A stretch of 64,000 nucleotides of DNA from Mesobacterium pallidum (GTDB taxonomy: Bacteria > Pseudomonadota > Alphaproteobacteria > Rhodobacterales > Rhodobacteraceae). This document shows, one piece after another, positions 27,079 to 36,345 of this stretch. The DNA lies in NCBI RefSeq assembly GCF_019966535.1, contig NZ_JAIMID010000021.1:1-64000 (forward strand), given 5' to 3'. The position numbers and the translations under genes were made by a program. Position 1 is the stretch's first letter. The number at the start of each line of letters is the position of its first letter. A model generated the notes under the pieces. It searched no databases. It saw nothing but the letters and a program-made list of their open reading frames with translations, and was not told the origin of the DNA.

Positions 27079-27121
27079 CAATCGACCCGCTCGAGCCCCA
27101 ACCGGCTCGGCGGGTCGATTG
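27079..27121. other. Hairpin leader 4, long and near perfect
   Basis: CAATCGACCCGCTCGAGCC (27079-27097) pairs with GGCTCGGCGGGTCGATTG (27104-27121), an 18-bp stem with a single bulge and a six-base loop, followed by CGTTTC and, nine bases on, an AAGGA ribosome site for the gene at 27144. It is the strongest of the four leaders. Confidence 0.6.
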
Positions 27122-27143
27122 CGTTTCAAGAAAGGATAACGAC

Positions 27144-27779
27144 ATGCACGACCCTGTCTACGAGGAGGCCTACCAAGGCCACACCGTCAAGATCTACCAT
27201 GACACCGACGCCGAAAGCCCGCGTCAGTGGTCCAACCTCGGCACATTGATCTGCTGGCATCGGCGCTATCGGCTGGGTGACAGCCACCAGTTCGACGGTC
27301 CCGAGGCGTTCCTACGCGATCTCGCTGGTGTCTCAGACCAGAGCGACCTCTCGATGGACCAGCTGCGCGACCGCGCCGAGTCCAAGTCAGTGCTACTGCC
27401 TGTGTTCCTCTATGACCATTCCGGTCTCGCGATGAACACCATCGGGTTCCACTGCCCGTGGGACTCCGGCCAGGTTGGCTATGTCTATGTGACGCTTGAG
27501 GCGGTCCGGACGGAGTTCGGTGTGAAACGCGTCACCAAGGCGCTGCATGAAAAGGCTGAAGATATCCTGCGCGCAGAGATCGTCAGCTACGACGCCTATC
27601 TCAGCGGCCGGGTCTACGGCTATGTCATCGAGCGCGATGGCGAGGAAGTCGACGCCTCCTGGGGGTTCGTCGGCGACTATGAGACGGGCTGTTTGCCCGA
27701 GGCGCGACACGCTGTGCCAGTACCGTCGCCGGGTCAAACACCCCAGTCCGCTGCCGCTCAAGCGCAGGCTCTCCCTTAG
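27144..27779 (+). CDS. Hypothetical plasmid protein, 211 aa
   Basis: Soluble protein beginning MHDPVYEEAYQGHTVKIYHD. The blocks WSNLGTLICWHRRYRLGD, then LLPVFLYDHSGLAMNT and WDSGQVGYVYVT, followed by GYVIERDGEEVDASWGFVGD, resemble proteins found on phages and large plasmids in many bacteria, with no established function. The C-terminal 25 residues are a Pro/Ala-rich tail. It is the last of the small-gene block. Confidence 0.7.
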   Translation: MHDPVYEEAYQGHTVKIYHDTDAESPRQWSNLGTLICWHRRYRLGDSHQFDGPEAFLRDLAGVSDQSDLSMDQLRDRAESKSVLLPVFLYDHSGLAMNTIGFHCPWDSGQVGYVYVTLEAVRTEFGVKRVTKALHEKAEDILRAEIVSYDAYLSGRVYGYVIERDGEEVDASWGFVGDYETGCLPEARHAVPVPSPGQTPQSAAAQAQALP

Positions 27780-27869
27780 AGGCGGGCAAAGGTAACACAC
27801 AGTCCATTTATTGCGAGAGTCCCAAGTGACCTCGCATTGCTGCAATGCAGAAATGTCATGGCCCGGCTA

Positions 27870-27898
27870 TTGTGCGGTCGCAGCATGACCACTATGCT
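27870..27898 (+). promoter_or_regulatory. Promoter of the cuckoo-type sRNA
   Basis: TTGTGC (27870-27875) and TATGCT (27893-27898) are separated by 17 bases. Transcription would begin near 27905, exactly where the first stem of the RNA starts. Confidence 0.6.
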
Positions 27899-27904
27899 TC
27901 TAAT

Positions 27905-27985
27905 GTGATTGGTTCTCTCCTCCTCCCTGAGCCGATCTAAGCTAAACGGCGGCATACACCTCCTCCCGGATGCCGCCTTTTTCTT
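27905..27985 (+). ncRNA. Cuckoo/CcsR-type small RNA with two anti-SD loops
   Basis: Two hairpins in a row. The first has a 9-bp stem (27907-27915 with 27929-27937, two G-U pairs) and the loop TCTCCTCCTCCCT. The second has an 8-bp perfect GC-rich stem (27948-27955 with 27970-27977) with loop ACACCTCCTCCCGG and a TTTTTC tail, forming the Rho-independent terminator. Both loops show CCTCCTCCC, as in the cuckoo family (CcsR RNAs of Rhodobacter sphaeroides), which are about this length and stress-related. A promoter is correctly spaced in front. On the plasmid it could titrate or block ribosome binding sites of partners. Confidence 0.75.
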
Positions 27986-28217
27986 TTTCAGAGCTCTTCC
28001 TGAAGGTTGTCCGGATACGTACGGCCGCCGATCGGTCGACGACGGACCTGTTTCGGATGCGCAGGCCGCAAACCGCCCAAGACTTAGGCGAGCTGGCAAT
28101 GCCTCAAGCTGACAAGGGCTTACGCGGCAGCGCCCACAGACCCATCCCCAGATTCTGGGGACAAGTTTCCGCTGCAGGGCGGAGATCAGCAATCCCATGA
28201 AAGAGCGAGAGGCAGGG

Positions 28218-28238
28218 CGGGAGGGGTGACCCCTCCCG
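28218..28238. other. Perfect hairpin upstream of the methylase-helicase gene
   Basis: CGGGAGGGG (28218-28226) and CCCCTCCCG (28230-28238) enclose TGA. It lies 55 bases before the start of the large gene and could be a leader element of the same sort as those before the small genes. Confidence 0.45.
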
Positions 28239-28292
28239 GGCGAGAGAGTGCGCACGGAGCTTGGGGCCAACCCTCAACCCCGGAGATTGCCG

Positions 28293-31200
28293 ATGAACGC
28301 TCACCCCCATTCCGTCCCGCTTGCCGCCGAGCCCGAAGCCCCTGCCCTGTGCGAGGCTACAGGCTTTGCCCAACATCTCATGCAGGCTGCGACAGCCCTC
28401 GTTCCCCTGTTCGAAGCGGGAAGGTCTCTCGACGCCGCTGCCCTGCGCACCGCGATGGAGGATGCCTTCCGCGCCAGCGACACGAGCGGCGCCTGGGTCT
28501 GGAAAGACGCCTATGAGGCCGCCGAGATCGCCCAGATCTATATGCTCTCGCGCTACGGCGCATTGATGCAGCGCCAGGCGGCCTCGCCGCAGGCCTTCCT
28601 CACAATGATCGAACGTCTCGCCGGCCTGGCCCCGTCGCACACGCGGCGCTCGGAAGACAGTATCCGTCTGCAACAATTCTCGACCCCTCTGCCCCTTGCG
28701 GCCATTGTTGCGCAGGCGGCGGGGGTTCGGGCCGACGACCTGGTCCTCGAGCCATCCTCTGGCACCGGCATGCTGGCAATCTTCGCACGGATATCTGGCG
28801 CTCGCTTGGCGCTGAATGAACTTGCGGAGACCCGCCGCGCCTTGTTGGGACTGCTGTTTCCCGATGCCGCATTGTCAAACCACGACGCCGCTTCAATCGA
28901 CGACCGCCTCGACCGGTCCATCGTGCCCTCGGTCATCGTGATGAACCCGCCGTTTTCTGCGGCCAACCATGTCGAGGGCAAGTTCTTGCAGGCCACCAGC
29001 CAGCATGTGCTCTCCGCACTAGCACGCCTCGCGCCGGGCGGACGTCTTGTCATCATCACTGGCGAGAGCTTCCGCCCCTCCACGAGATCTTTCCAGTCAA
29101 CTTTACATCGGATCGCACAAAGCGCAGACGTGGTGTTTTCCGCCGCGATCGACGGCAAGGTTTTCGCGCGGCACGGCACCACGATCGACACGCGGCTCAC
29201 AGTGATCGACAAACGCCCGGCTGGCGCTGAAGAAACTGAGCCGGTCGCCATCGAGGCCGCCTATCATCCGATCTGCGCGACCACGGGCGATCTCCTCTCC
29301 GCAGTGCTCGCGCATTGCCCGGAGCGGTGCAGCCCTCCGCCCTGCCCCACCAGCGCGGCCTTGGCGGTGCCGAAACCCGCGGCGCGGACCAACCTGAACG
29401 CCCTGCGCAACGCCGCCCGCCAGGAAACCCGTGCCCTTGCCGAAGAACGTGCGAGGCATCCATTTGACGACATCGCGACGGCACCGCTCGACTATCTGCC
29501 GAAAGCCTGGAGCGAACCCGACGGCGCGCTGCAGGACACGGTCTACGAGGCCTATGACCTGCAGGCGATCCGGATCGACGGAGCGGCGGAACATCCGACA
29601 GCACTCGTGCAATCCGCAGCCATGGCCTCGGTGCCGCCGCCCGTGCCGAGCTACCACCCGCTCCTGCCAAAGAGCCTCGTCGAGGATGGCCTTCTCTCCG
29701 CGCCGCAGCTCGAAAGCGTCATCTACGCAGGCAATGCGCACCAGACGCATCTCAAAGGCTGGTTCAAGCGCGGCGAGATCGAAGGCCAGCTGATGGCGGC
29801 GGCCGAGGGTGACGAAGGCGTCTTCCGCCTGCGCAAAGGCTGGTTTCTCGGCGATGGCACGGGCTGCGGCAAGGGGCGGCAGATCGCGGGCATCATCCTC
29901 GACAACTGGCTGCAGGGGCGCCGCCGGGCAGTCTGGGTCTCGAAGAGCGACAAGCTCATCGAGGATGCGCGGCGCGACTGGATGGCGCTCGGTGGCCGCG
30001 AAAGCGATATCGTGCCGCTCTCGAAATACCGCCAGGGGAGCGACATCCTTCTCCCTGAGGGCATCCTCTTCGTCACCTATGCAACGCTGCGCTCTGCGAC
30101 ACGCGAGGGTAAAGCCTCCCGCCTCGACCAGGTCACGTCCTGGCTGGGCGAAGGGTTCGACGGGGTCATCGCTTTCGATGAAAGCCACGCAATGGCCAAT
30201 GCTGCGGGAGAAAAGTCCAACCGCGGCGACAAGAAGGCGTCCCAACAAGGTCTTGCGGGGCTCGCACTGCAGAACGCTGTGCCTGATGCGCGCGTCGTCT
30301 ATGTCTCTGCCACCGGTGCGACGGTCGTCGGCAATCTCGCTTATGCCTCCCGGCTCGGGCTCTGGGGCACCGGTGATTTCCCCTTCGTGACACGGGCCGA
30401 ATTCGTTGCTGCGATGGAGGCCGGCGGCATTGCCGCCATGGAGATGATCTCGCGCGACCTGAAGGCACTCGGGCTTTATCTCGCGCGGTCCCTCTCCTAT
30501 GCCGGGGTCGAATACGAGATGCTGGTGCATGAGCTGACGTCCGCGCAGATCGCGATCTATGACAGCTACGCCGATGCCTATCAGATCATCCACAACAACC
30601 TTGAAGCCGCGCTTCAGGCCTCGGGCATTTCCTCCGAGACGGGCACCTTGAACGCCCAGGCGAAATCCGCCGCGCGCTCGGTCTTCGAGAGCAACAAGCA
30701 GCGTTTCTTCAACCACCTCATCACCGCCATGAAGTGCCCCTCCCTGATCCGTTCGATCGAGGCGGATCTGGCAGCGGGTCATTCGGCGGTGATCCAGGTG
30801 GTCTCGACCAGCGAGGCTGTGATGGAACGTCGGCTCGAGGAGATCCCGACGTCGGAGTGGGAGGACCTGCAGGTCGATTTTACCCCGCGCGAGAATATCA
30901 TGGATTACCTGATGCACTCCTTCCCGACGCAGCTTTTTGAGCCCTACACCGACGAGAATGGCGATCTGCGCTCGCGCCCCGCCCGCGATGGCGATGGCAA
31001 TCCGATTATCTGCCGCGAGGCGGAGCGGCGCCGCGATGATCTGATCGAGCATCTTGGGGCGCTCGCTCCGGTGCAGGGCGCGCTCGACCAGATCCTCTGG
31101 CATTTTGGCGCGGACGCCGTGGCCGAGGTCACGGGCCGCAAGCGGCGTATCGTGAAAACACGCGAAGGACGCCTCAAGGTCGAGAACCGACCCGCCTCCT

Positions 31201-32690
31201 CAAACCTCGGCGAAACCCAGGCCTTCATGGACGACGCCAAACGCATCCTGATCTTCTCCGATGCGGGCGGCACAGGGCGCAGCTATCATGCGGATCTTGG
31301 ATCCAAGAACCAGCGCCTGCGGGTGCATTACCTGCTGGAGCCGGGCTGGAAGGCCGACAATGCGATCCAAGGGCTCGGGCGCACCAACCGCACCAACCAG
31401 GCGCAGCCGCCGCTTTTCCGGCCTGTGGCGACCAATGTCAAAGGTGAGAAGCGGTTTCTCTCCACCATCGCGCGCCGTCTCGACACGCTTGGGGCCATCA
31501 CGAAGGGGCAACGCGAGACCGGAGGTCAGAACATGTTCCGCGCCGAGGACAACCTCGAGAGCCCCTACGCGCGCGCTGCGCTGCGGCACTTCTTCTACAA
31601 GCTGCGCGCGGGCAAGATCGACGCCTGTTCTTACGCGAAGTTCGAGGAGATGACCGGGCTGACGCTCGATGAGGCGGATGGCACCATGAAAGAAAACCTG
31701 CCGCCGATCCAGCAATTCCTGAATCGCTGTCTCGCGCTCCGCATCGACATGCAGGACGCGATTTTTGAGGCCTTCGGCGGGTTTCTTTCGGCCATCATTG
31801 AGGACGCGCGCCAAGCGGGCACGCTCGATGTCGGCCTCGAGACCCTGCGCGCCGAAAAATTCGAGATCGTCGACCGCAAGGTCATCTTCGAGCATGAGGC
31901 GACGGGGGCGACGGCGACCGCGCTCACCGTGGAGCGCACCGATCGCAACGATCCGCTGACCCTGCCCCGCGTCAAAGCAATCTGCGCCGATACGAAGGGT
32001 GCGACGCTGTGCTGGAACACCTCCTCCAAACGTGCTGCGCTGATGGTGAAGGCGCCGGCCTTCATGGATGAGGACGGCGTGCCGATCCTGCGGGTGAAGC
32101 TCCTGCGCCCCATGGCGACCGAGATTCACGCGCTGACCGAGTTCTCGAAATCGCACTGGGAAGAGATCGATGATGCGATGTTCGAACAGCTCTGGCAGGC
32201 CGAGGTTGAGGCGGTGCCGGAGTTCACCACCTCGAAGATCACGCTGATCTGCGGCCTCCTTCTACCGATCTGGGACCGGCTGCCCGCCGACAACATGCGC
32301 ATCTATCGCCTTCAGACCGAAGACGGGGAGCGCGCCATCGGTCGTCTTGTTAGCCATGAGCAGCTTCTCAATGTCTACGCGCGGCTCGGGCTCGACTGCC
32401 AGATCGAGATGACGCCGCAGGAGGTGTTCGGCGCGGTGATGGAGGCGCGAACGACCCTGAGCCTCCTTGGCGGCTACCAGCTGCGCCGGTCGCTGGTCAT
32501 GGGTCAGCCGAGGCTTGAACTCATCGGCGCGTCGGGCACGGCCCTGCCCGCACTGAAGGCGATGGGTTGTTTCACCGAGGTGATCCAGTGGAAGACGCGG
32601 GTGTTCATCCCGGTGGATGGCACCGACGTTCTGGCACGGGTTCTTGCCGCGCATCCGGTTGGCGCAAGCGCCGCGGAGGCCGCCGCATGA
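28293..32690 (+). CDS. Strawberry-notch-type helicase with N-terminal DNA methyltransferase domain
   Basis: About 1465 residues. An N-terminal class I methyltransferase domain has the SAM-binding DLVLEPSSGTGMLAIFA (about 150) and the catalytic NPPF of VIVMNPPFSAANH (about 218). The middle and C-terminal parts form an SNF2-like helicase of the Strawberry-notch family: Walker A region FLGDGTGCGKGRQIAGIIL (about 520), DESH box FDESHAMAN (about 628), VYVSATGAT, and the late GGTGRSYHADLGS and QGLGRTNRTNQAQPP. Such giant proteins are frequent on alphaproteobacterial plasmids and may protect or remodel incoming DNA. The start at 28293 is preceded by GGAG. It overlaps the next gene by ATGA. Confidence 0.9.
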   Translation: MNAHPHSVPLAAEPEAPALCEATGFAQHLMQAATALVPLFEAGRSLDAAALRTAMEDAFRASDTSGAWVWKDAYEAAEIAQIYMLSRYGALMQRQAASPQAFLTMIERLAGLAPSHTRRSEDSIRLQQFSTPLPLAAIVAQAAGVRADDLVLEPSSGTGMLAIFARISGARLALNELAETRRALLGLLFPDAALSNHDAASIDDRLDRSIVPSVIVMNPPFSAANHVEGKFLQATSQHVLSALARLAPGGRLVIITGESFRPSTRSFQSTLHRIAQSADVVFSAAIDGKVFARHGTTIDTRLTVIDKRPAGAEETEPVAIEAAYHPICATTGDLLSAVLAHCPERCSPPPCPTSAALAVPKPAARTNLNALRNAARQETRALAEERARHPFDDIATAPLDYLPKAWSEPDGALQDTVYEAYDLQAIRIDGAAEHPTALVQSAAMASVPPPVPSYHPLLPKSLVEDGLLSAPQLESVIYAGNAHQTHLKGWFKRGEIEGQLMAAAEGDEGVFRLRKGWFLGDGTGCGKGRQIAGIILDNWLQGRRRAVWVSKSDKLIEDARRDWMALGGRESDIVPLSKYRQGSDILLPEGILFVTYATLRSATREGKASRLDQVTSWLGEGFDGVIAFDESHAMANAAGEKSNRGDKKASQQGLAGLALQNAVPDARVVYVSATGATVVGNLAYASRLGLWGTGDFPFVTRAEFVAAMEAGGIAAMEMISRDLKALGLYLARSLSYAGVEYEMLVHELTSAQIAIYDSYADAYQIIHNNLEAALQASGISSETGTLNAQAKSAARSVFESNKQRFFNHLITAMKCPSLIRSIEADLAAGHSAVIQVVSTSEAVMERRLEEIPTSEWEDLQVDFTPRENIMDYLMHSFPTQLFEPYTDENGDLRSRPARDGDGNPIICREAERRRDDLIEHLGALAPVQGALDQILWHFGADAVAEVTGRKRRIVKTREGRLKVENRPASSNLGETQAFMDDAKRILIFSDAGGTGRSYHADLGSKNQRLRVHYLLEPGWKADNAIQGLGRTNRTNQAQPPLFRPVATNVKGEKRFLSTIARRLDTLGAITKGQRETGGQNMFRAEDNLESPYARAALRHFFYKLRAGKIDACSYAKFEEMTGLTLDEADGTMKENLPPIQQFLNRCLALRIDMQDAIFEAFGGFLSAIIEDARQAGTLDVGLETLRAEKFEIVDRKVIFEHEATGATATALTVERTDRNDPLTLPRVKAICADTKGATLCWNTSSKRAALMVKAPAFMDEDGVPILRVKLLRPMATEIHALTEFSKSHWEEIDDAMFEQLWQAEVEAVPEFTTSKITLICGLLLPIWDRLPADNMRIYRLQTEDGERAIGRLVSHEQLLNVYARLGLDCQIEMTPQEVFGAVMEARTTLSLLGGYQLRRSLVMGQPRLELIGASGTALPALKAMGCFTEVIQWKTRVFIPVDGTDVLARVLAAHPVGASAAEAAA

Positions 32691-33733
32691 TTACGCGGCG
32701 CAGCATCGCAGACCTCTCGGCCGATCTGGCAGACCGTGCCGAGAGTTTCTGCCGCCACTATTTCCCCGAAGGGCGCAAGCAGGGCAACTATTGGCAGGTT
32801 GGAGATACCTCGGGGGCCAAAGGTCAGAGTCTCGCCATCCACCTGCAAGCTCAACGTGGGCGCAAGGCTGGGTCCTGGACCGACTATGCGACGGGTGAGT
32901 ATGGCGATCTGATCGACCTGCTGCAGCAACGGCTCGGATCGGTCACGCTCAAGGAAACGCTGAGGGAGGCCCGGTCTTTCCTCGGCGAGGCCCCCTGCCC
33001 CACCGTACCTCGTGAAACCCAAAGAGCTGAGCGCCCGGATGCAGATTCCAGCAAACGCATCGCGCGGGCGCGCAAACTCTTTGCCGCTGGCAAGCCGATC
33101 CTGGGCACCTTGGCTGCCACCTATCTGCAAACTCGCGGGATAACACGGCTTGGACCTGCCCTGCGCTATCACCCCCGGGTTTTTTTGTGGCAAGGCGAGG
33201 ACGACTTCGATCTGCCGCAAAAGGCCCCTGCCCTGCTCGCGAAGATCACCGATAATCGGGGCCAGATCACCGGATGCGCAAGGGTCTATCTCGACCCGTC
33301 CACCGGCGGTCTGGCCGCGATCGAGAGCCCGAAACGGATCCTCGGGCAGCTTCACGGCCATGCCATCCGCTTCTGGTCCGGCTCACCTCGCAGCGATCTC
33401 ATTGTCGGCGAAGGGCTCGAGAACACCCTCTCGGTCGGCACGGCTCTCCCGGAGTTCGACCTCGCCTCCTGTCTCACCACCACCCATCTCGGCCTCTTCA
33501 TTCCGCCATCGGGGATCAAACGCATCTGGATCGCGCGGGACAATGACGAAGCTGGCCATAACGCATCAATGAGATTGCGTAACCAACTGAAATCGCTAGG
33601 AATTTCCTGTATTGATCTCGTGCCAAACATGGGCGATTTCAACGACGATCTGCGGGCATTTGGCAGAGATGCGCTGCGCCGGTCCCTGTTAGGGGCCATG
33701 AAAGCACAAGGTCTGGAGATCGAGGACGGGTGA
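32687..33733 (+). CDS. Toprim-domain (primase-like) protein
   Basis: 348 residues. The N-terminal part (YFPEGRKQGNYWQVGD, then GSWTDYATGEYGDLIDL) resembles the zinc-poor N-terminus of plasmid primase-helicase proteins. The C-terminal part is a Toprim domain: LIVGEGLENTLSV holds the conserved Glu and IWIARDNDEAG the DxD. It may prime DNA synthesis after transfer, in step with the helicase gene that it overlaps (ATGA). No zinc finger or helicase domain is present. Confidence 0.8.
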   Translation: MITRRSIADLSADLADRAESFCRHYFPEGRKQGNYWQVGDTSGAKGQSLAIHLQAQRGRKAGSWTDYATGEYGDLIDLLQQRLGSVTLKETLREARSFLGEAPCPTVPRETQRAERPDADSSKRIARARKLFAAGKPILGTLAATYLQTRGITRLGPALRYHPRVFLWQGEDDFDLPQKAPALLAKITDNRGQITGCARVYLDPSTGGLAAIESPKRILGQLHGHAIRFWSGSPRSDLIVGEGLENTLSVGTALPEFDLASCLTTTHLGLFIPPSGIKRIWIARDNDEAGHNASMRLRNQLKSLGISCIDLVPNMGDFNDDLRAFGRDALRRSLLGAMKAQGLEIEDG

Positions 33734-34031
33734 CCGCCCACCTCCCCAGGGATGTCCGAAAGGGCAAAGGTTCCGCCGGTTTAATCTGATCCCGTTTGGA
33801 AAAGGGGAGCGATGGACCGGCGGGTCGGAGCAGAGTGCTCCTCGCCCGCGCAGCAATGCCCCCTGACCCAGAAAATTCCCCTGCCCCTTCGGGCCATTCC
33901 TCGCGGGACCAATTTTCCGGCCCGCGGCGCATTCTCCGCTTTGCTCCGATCCTGACGGATGCGGCCCGGTCGCCGCCGGTCCTGTTTTCGCCCCATCCAA
34001 ATCGGGTCAGATCAAACAGAGGAACCAGACA
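33734..34031. other. Non-coding leader before the DUF2493 gene
   Basis: About 300 GC-rich bases with no supportable gene. The part with CCCCTTCGGGCCATTCCTCGCGG resembles the leaders in front of both DUF736 genes (TGCGGGCCATTCCGCGCGG type), so a common regulatory leader may exist. Confidence 0.4.
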
Positions 34032-34943
34032 ATGCCCCATCAGACAGACATCCAAGAGGAAACCGGCGTGACCGCCGCCATCCTCGACCACTTGGCACTT
34101 CATGGTGCAACGCCGGGACCAGGCGAGACCGATCACCGCCCCCTGCCCCAGCCCGACGAGGTCGACCTCGCCATGGCGACGCTTTTTGAGACCACCATCG
34201 GCCTCCTCACCGGCAGCCAGTTGGAAGACAATCTCGAAGAGATGCTCTGGTCCCTCACCTCGATCTTCCATCGCCGGCTTACCCATATCCAGAAGCTCCT
34301 CGACGACAACGAATTCGAGGTCCGGGAAAGTCAGGCCATCCAGGATGGTTCCGAGGTCGCCTCGGTCGAACTCGAGCGCCTCCAGATGATCGGGCTGAAG
34401 CTCTGGGACCATCGCGACGCTTTCGAGCAGATGCGCGATCTGGCCGTGGACCACTTCTCGGCCGCCACCGGCTCGCCCTGGTTGCCCCGCACCGGATCCA
34501 AGGTCTCGCATCGCGGTCTCACCTCCGCCGTGGTGGATAGCCGGGCCTATCTCTCGGCCAAGCGCCGCAAGGAGACCGAGGTGCACTGCCCTGAAGGCAC
34601 GCGGATCGCCTTCTCGGGCGGGGATTATCAGGCCCACGATCTGATCTGGTCCGTTCTCGATGCCACGCATGCCAAATACCCCGATATGGTGCTGCTGCAC
34701 GGCGGCACGCCTAAAGGTGCAGAAATGATCGCGGCCCGTTGGGCGGATACCCGTGGCGTCACTCAAGTTGTCTTCAAGCCCGACTGGAAAAGCCACGGCA
34801 AGGCCGCTCCCTTCAAGCGCAACGACAAGATGCTCGAGACGATGCCGCAGGGTCTGATCGCCACCCCCGGTTCGGGCATCACCGAGAACATCGTCGACAA
34901 GGCCCGCAAGCTCGGGATCCGCATCAAGAGGATCGGGGCTTAA
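34032..34943 (+). CDS. DUF2493 (YspA-like, SLOG fold) protein
   Basis: 303 residues. A helical N-terminal region (to about 180) precedes a C-terminal Rossmann-like domain of the DUF2493 type: FSGGDYQAHDLIWSVLDATH, then LLHGGTPKGAEMIAARWADT and VVFKPDWKSHGKAAPFKRND. The Gly-rich HGG motif and the following KGA are typical of this family, related to nucleotide-binding SLOG proteins. Function in plasmids is unknown. It ends the block headed by the ParB-like gene. Confidence 0.85.
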   Translation: MPHQTDIQEETGVTAAILDHLALHGATPGPGETDHRPLPQPDEVDLAMATLFETTIGLLTGSQLEDNLEEMLWSLTSIFHRRLTHIQKLLDDNEFEVRESQAIQDGSEVASVELERLQMIGLKLWDHRDAFEQMRDLAVDHFSAATGSPWLPRTGSKVSHRGLTSAVVDSRAYLSAKRRKETEVHCPEGTRIAFSGGDYQAHDLIWSVLDATHAKYPDMVLLHGGTPKGAEMIAARWADTRGVTQVVFKPDWKSHGKAAPFKRNDKMLETMPQGLIATPGSGITENIVDKARKLGIRIKRIGA

Positions 34944-35064
34944 GCCCCGGTTCTACCATGACATCAGTCGGAGCGCCCTCTGCCGTTCGCACTATGAGTT
35001 CGCAGAGGTGCGCAGTTCCGCGGCAATTGGTCCGTCAGACTGCTGAGTGTGTGGATGAGTATTT

Positions 35065-35433
35065 CTAGCTGATCGCTGTCGCGGGACTTCCTGAAGCCTC
35101 ATGGCGCTCACGTCGTCCCGCGACCAGCGGGATATTCGCCGAGAGGCACCCCATATCGGCCAGGAAACTGACGAGCCCGACGATTGTCTTGAACTCGCGC
35201 AATTTGAAGACGCTTCGGCTTGTGACTAGCATCTTCGCATACTGGCCATCCTTCGTCACCGCGTGCACGACCCAGGAGCCATACCAACTGTTATGGCGTT
35301 TCTCGGCGGTCTGGTTGCAGATCACTTCGATGAGGTATCCATCTGAGAGCAGATCGCGCAGGCTATCCTCGGTGACCATATTCGGTGTTGCGCCGTCCAA
35401 CAGCTTGTCCTCTTCACATATGCCGACACGCAA
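35065..35433 (-). CDS. Hypothetical protein, 122 aa
   Basis: Beginning MRVGICEEDKLLDGATPNMV, it reads as a natural soluble protein with the segment NSWYGSWVVHAVTKDGQYAKM and a basic C-terminus. I recognise no family. It is the only minus-strand gene in this block and is flanked by non-coding DNA (34944-35064 and 35434-35758). The upstream frame may once have been longer. Confidence 0.55.
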   Translation of the reverse strand: MRVGICEEDKLLDGATPNMVTEDSLRDLLSDGYLIEVICNQTAEKRHNSWYGSWVVHAVTKDGQYAKMLVTSRSVFKLREFKTIVGLVSFLADMGCLSANIPLVAGRRERHEASGSPATAIS

Positions 35434-35758
35434 CAGGCTTGGAGCGGACCCGAGCTTCTACCTGATCTTCCGAGCCGCATGCGTCGTTGCTCAGTTTCGC
35501 GATGCCATACGGGACACCCTCGAAGTTCGCAACGCGGCCGGGATTGAAGTCGTCGGGAAGAGATGCGCGTGTCCTCGCCCTGGCATTTCATCTTCTCCAG
35601 CCTGTCAGATCACTTTCTGCTTGAGGCCCCTAATGACACGACCGAGGAACCGAACAGGGGCCGGTGTTGCGTTGCGATAGGTCGTGGTGTGTATCGGAAG
35701 ATCTGGCGAGACTGTGCAAAGGCCGCTTCGGCATTCTTGGCGTTGGCTGTTGTCTGAT

Positions 35759-36345
35759 CTTCCTTCGCGGCCCCCGCGCTTCTCCCTTTGTCTGAGTTGC
35801 ATGACATGCTGGTCGCAGCTGTCGTCCCGTCCACAAAGGTTGTCACCGATCTTTTTCCCCTGACCCACCAAAGAACAGGGGTGGGTCATTCCGCGCGGAT
35901 CAAAAAGACCGGCGCCTGCCCCTCTCCAGCTCACGCTCCGCCTTCGGTGTGGCCGGGCCTTGGCCAGCTGCAAGGTGACCATCATTGCAACGCAAACAAG
36001 GAGAAGAGCAATGACCACGAACTGCATCAAATTCACCAGCGCCGACATCGAAACCGCCAAGGGCGTCGGCTCCATCTCGACCCTGACCTTCGACCTCGAC
36101 ATCACGGTCGAACCCGTCGCGAGCACGAACCCGATGGCCCCCACGCACCGCGTCCTCGGCCGCTCCCCGCGCGGCAAGCTGGTCGAGTGCGGCGGCATCT
36201 GGAAGAAGCAGAACAAGGAGACCGGCGCCGACTACTACACGCTGACCATCCGCGACCACGGCTTCAATGCCAACCTCGGCAAGGCCGCGAACCAGGATGA
36301 TCTGTCCCTGCAGGCCGTCATCCCCTGGGGTCCCAAAGACGCTGC
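35759..36345 (+). repeat. Direct repeat copy 1 (DUF736 gene plus leader)
   Basis: From the CTTCCTTCG before the leader to the GGTCCCAAAGAC near the end of the DUF736 gene, this matches 50902-51475 almost base for base, apart from a short insertion (near 35868-35885) and scattered changes. The two copies are in the same orientation and enclose about 14.5 kb that contains the whole repABC replicon. Confidence 0.85.

Noticed and set aside
29103..31103. 666-codon minus-strand frame inside the methylase-helicase gene
   Set aside because: A GC-rich shadow of the real gene: repetitive Arg/Gly composition and no domain.
35605..36216. Long minus-strand frame across the first DUF736 copy
   Set aside because: It mirrors the DUF736 gene and its leader, and the same shadow recurs in copy 2; no natural protein pattern.
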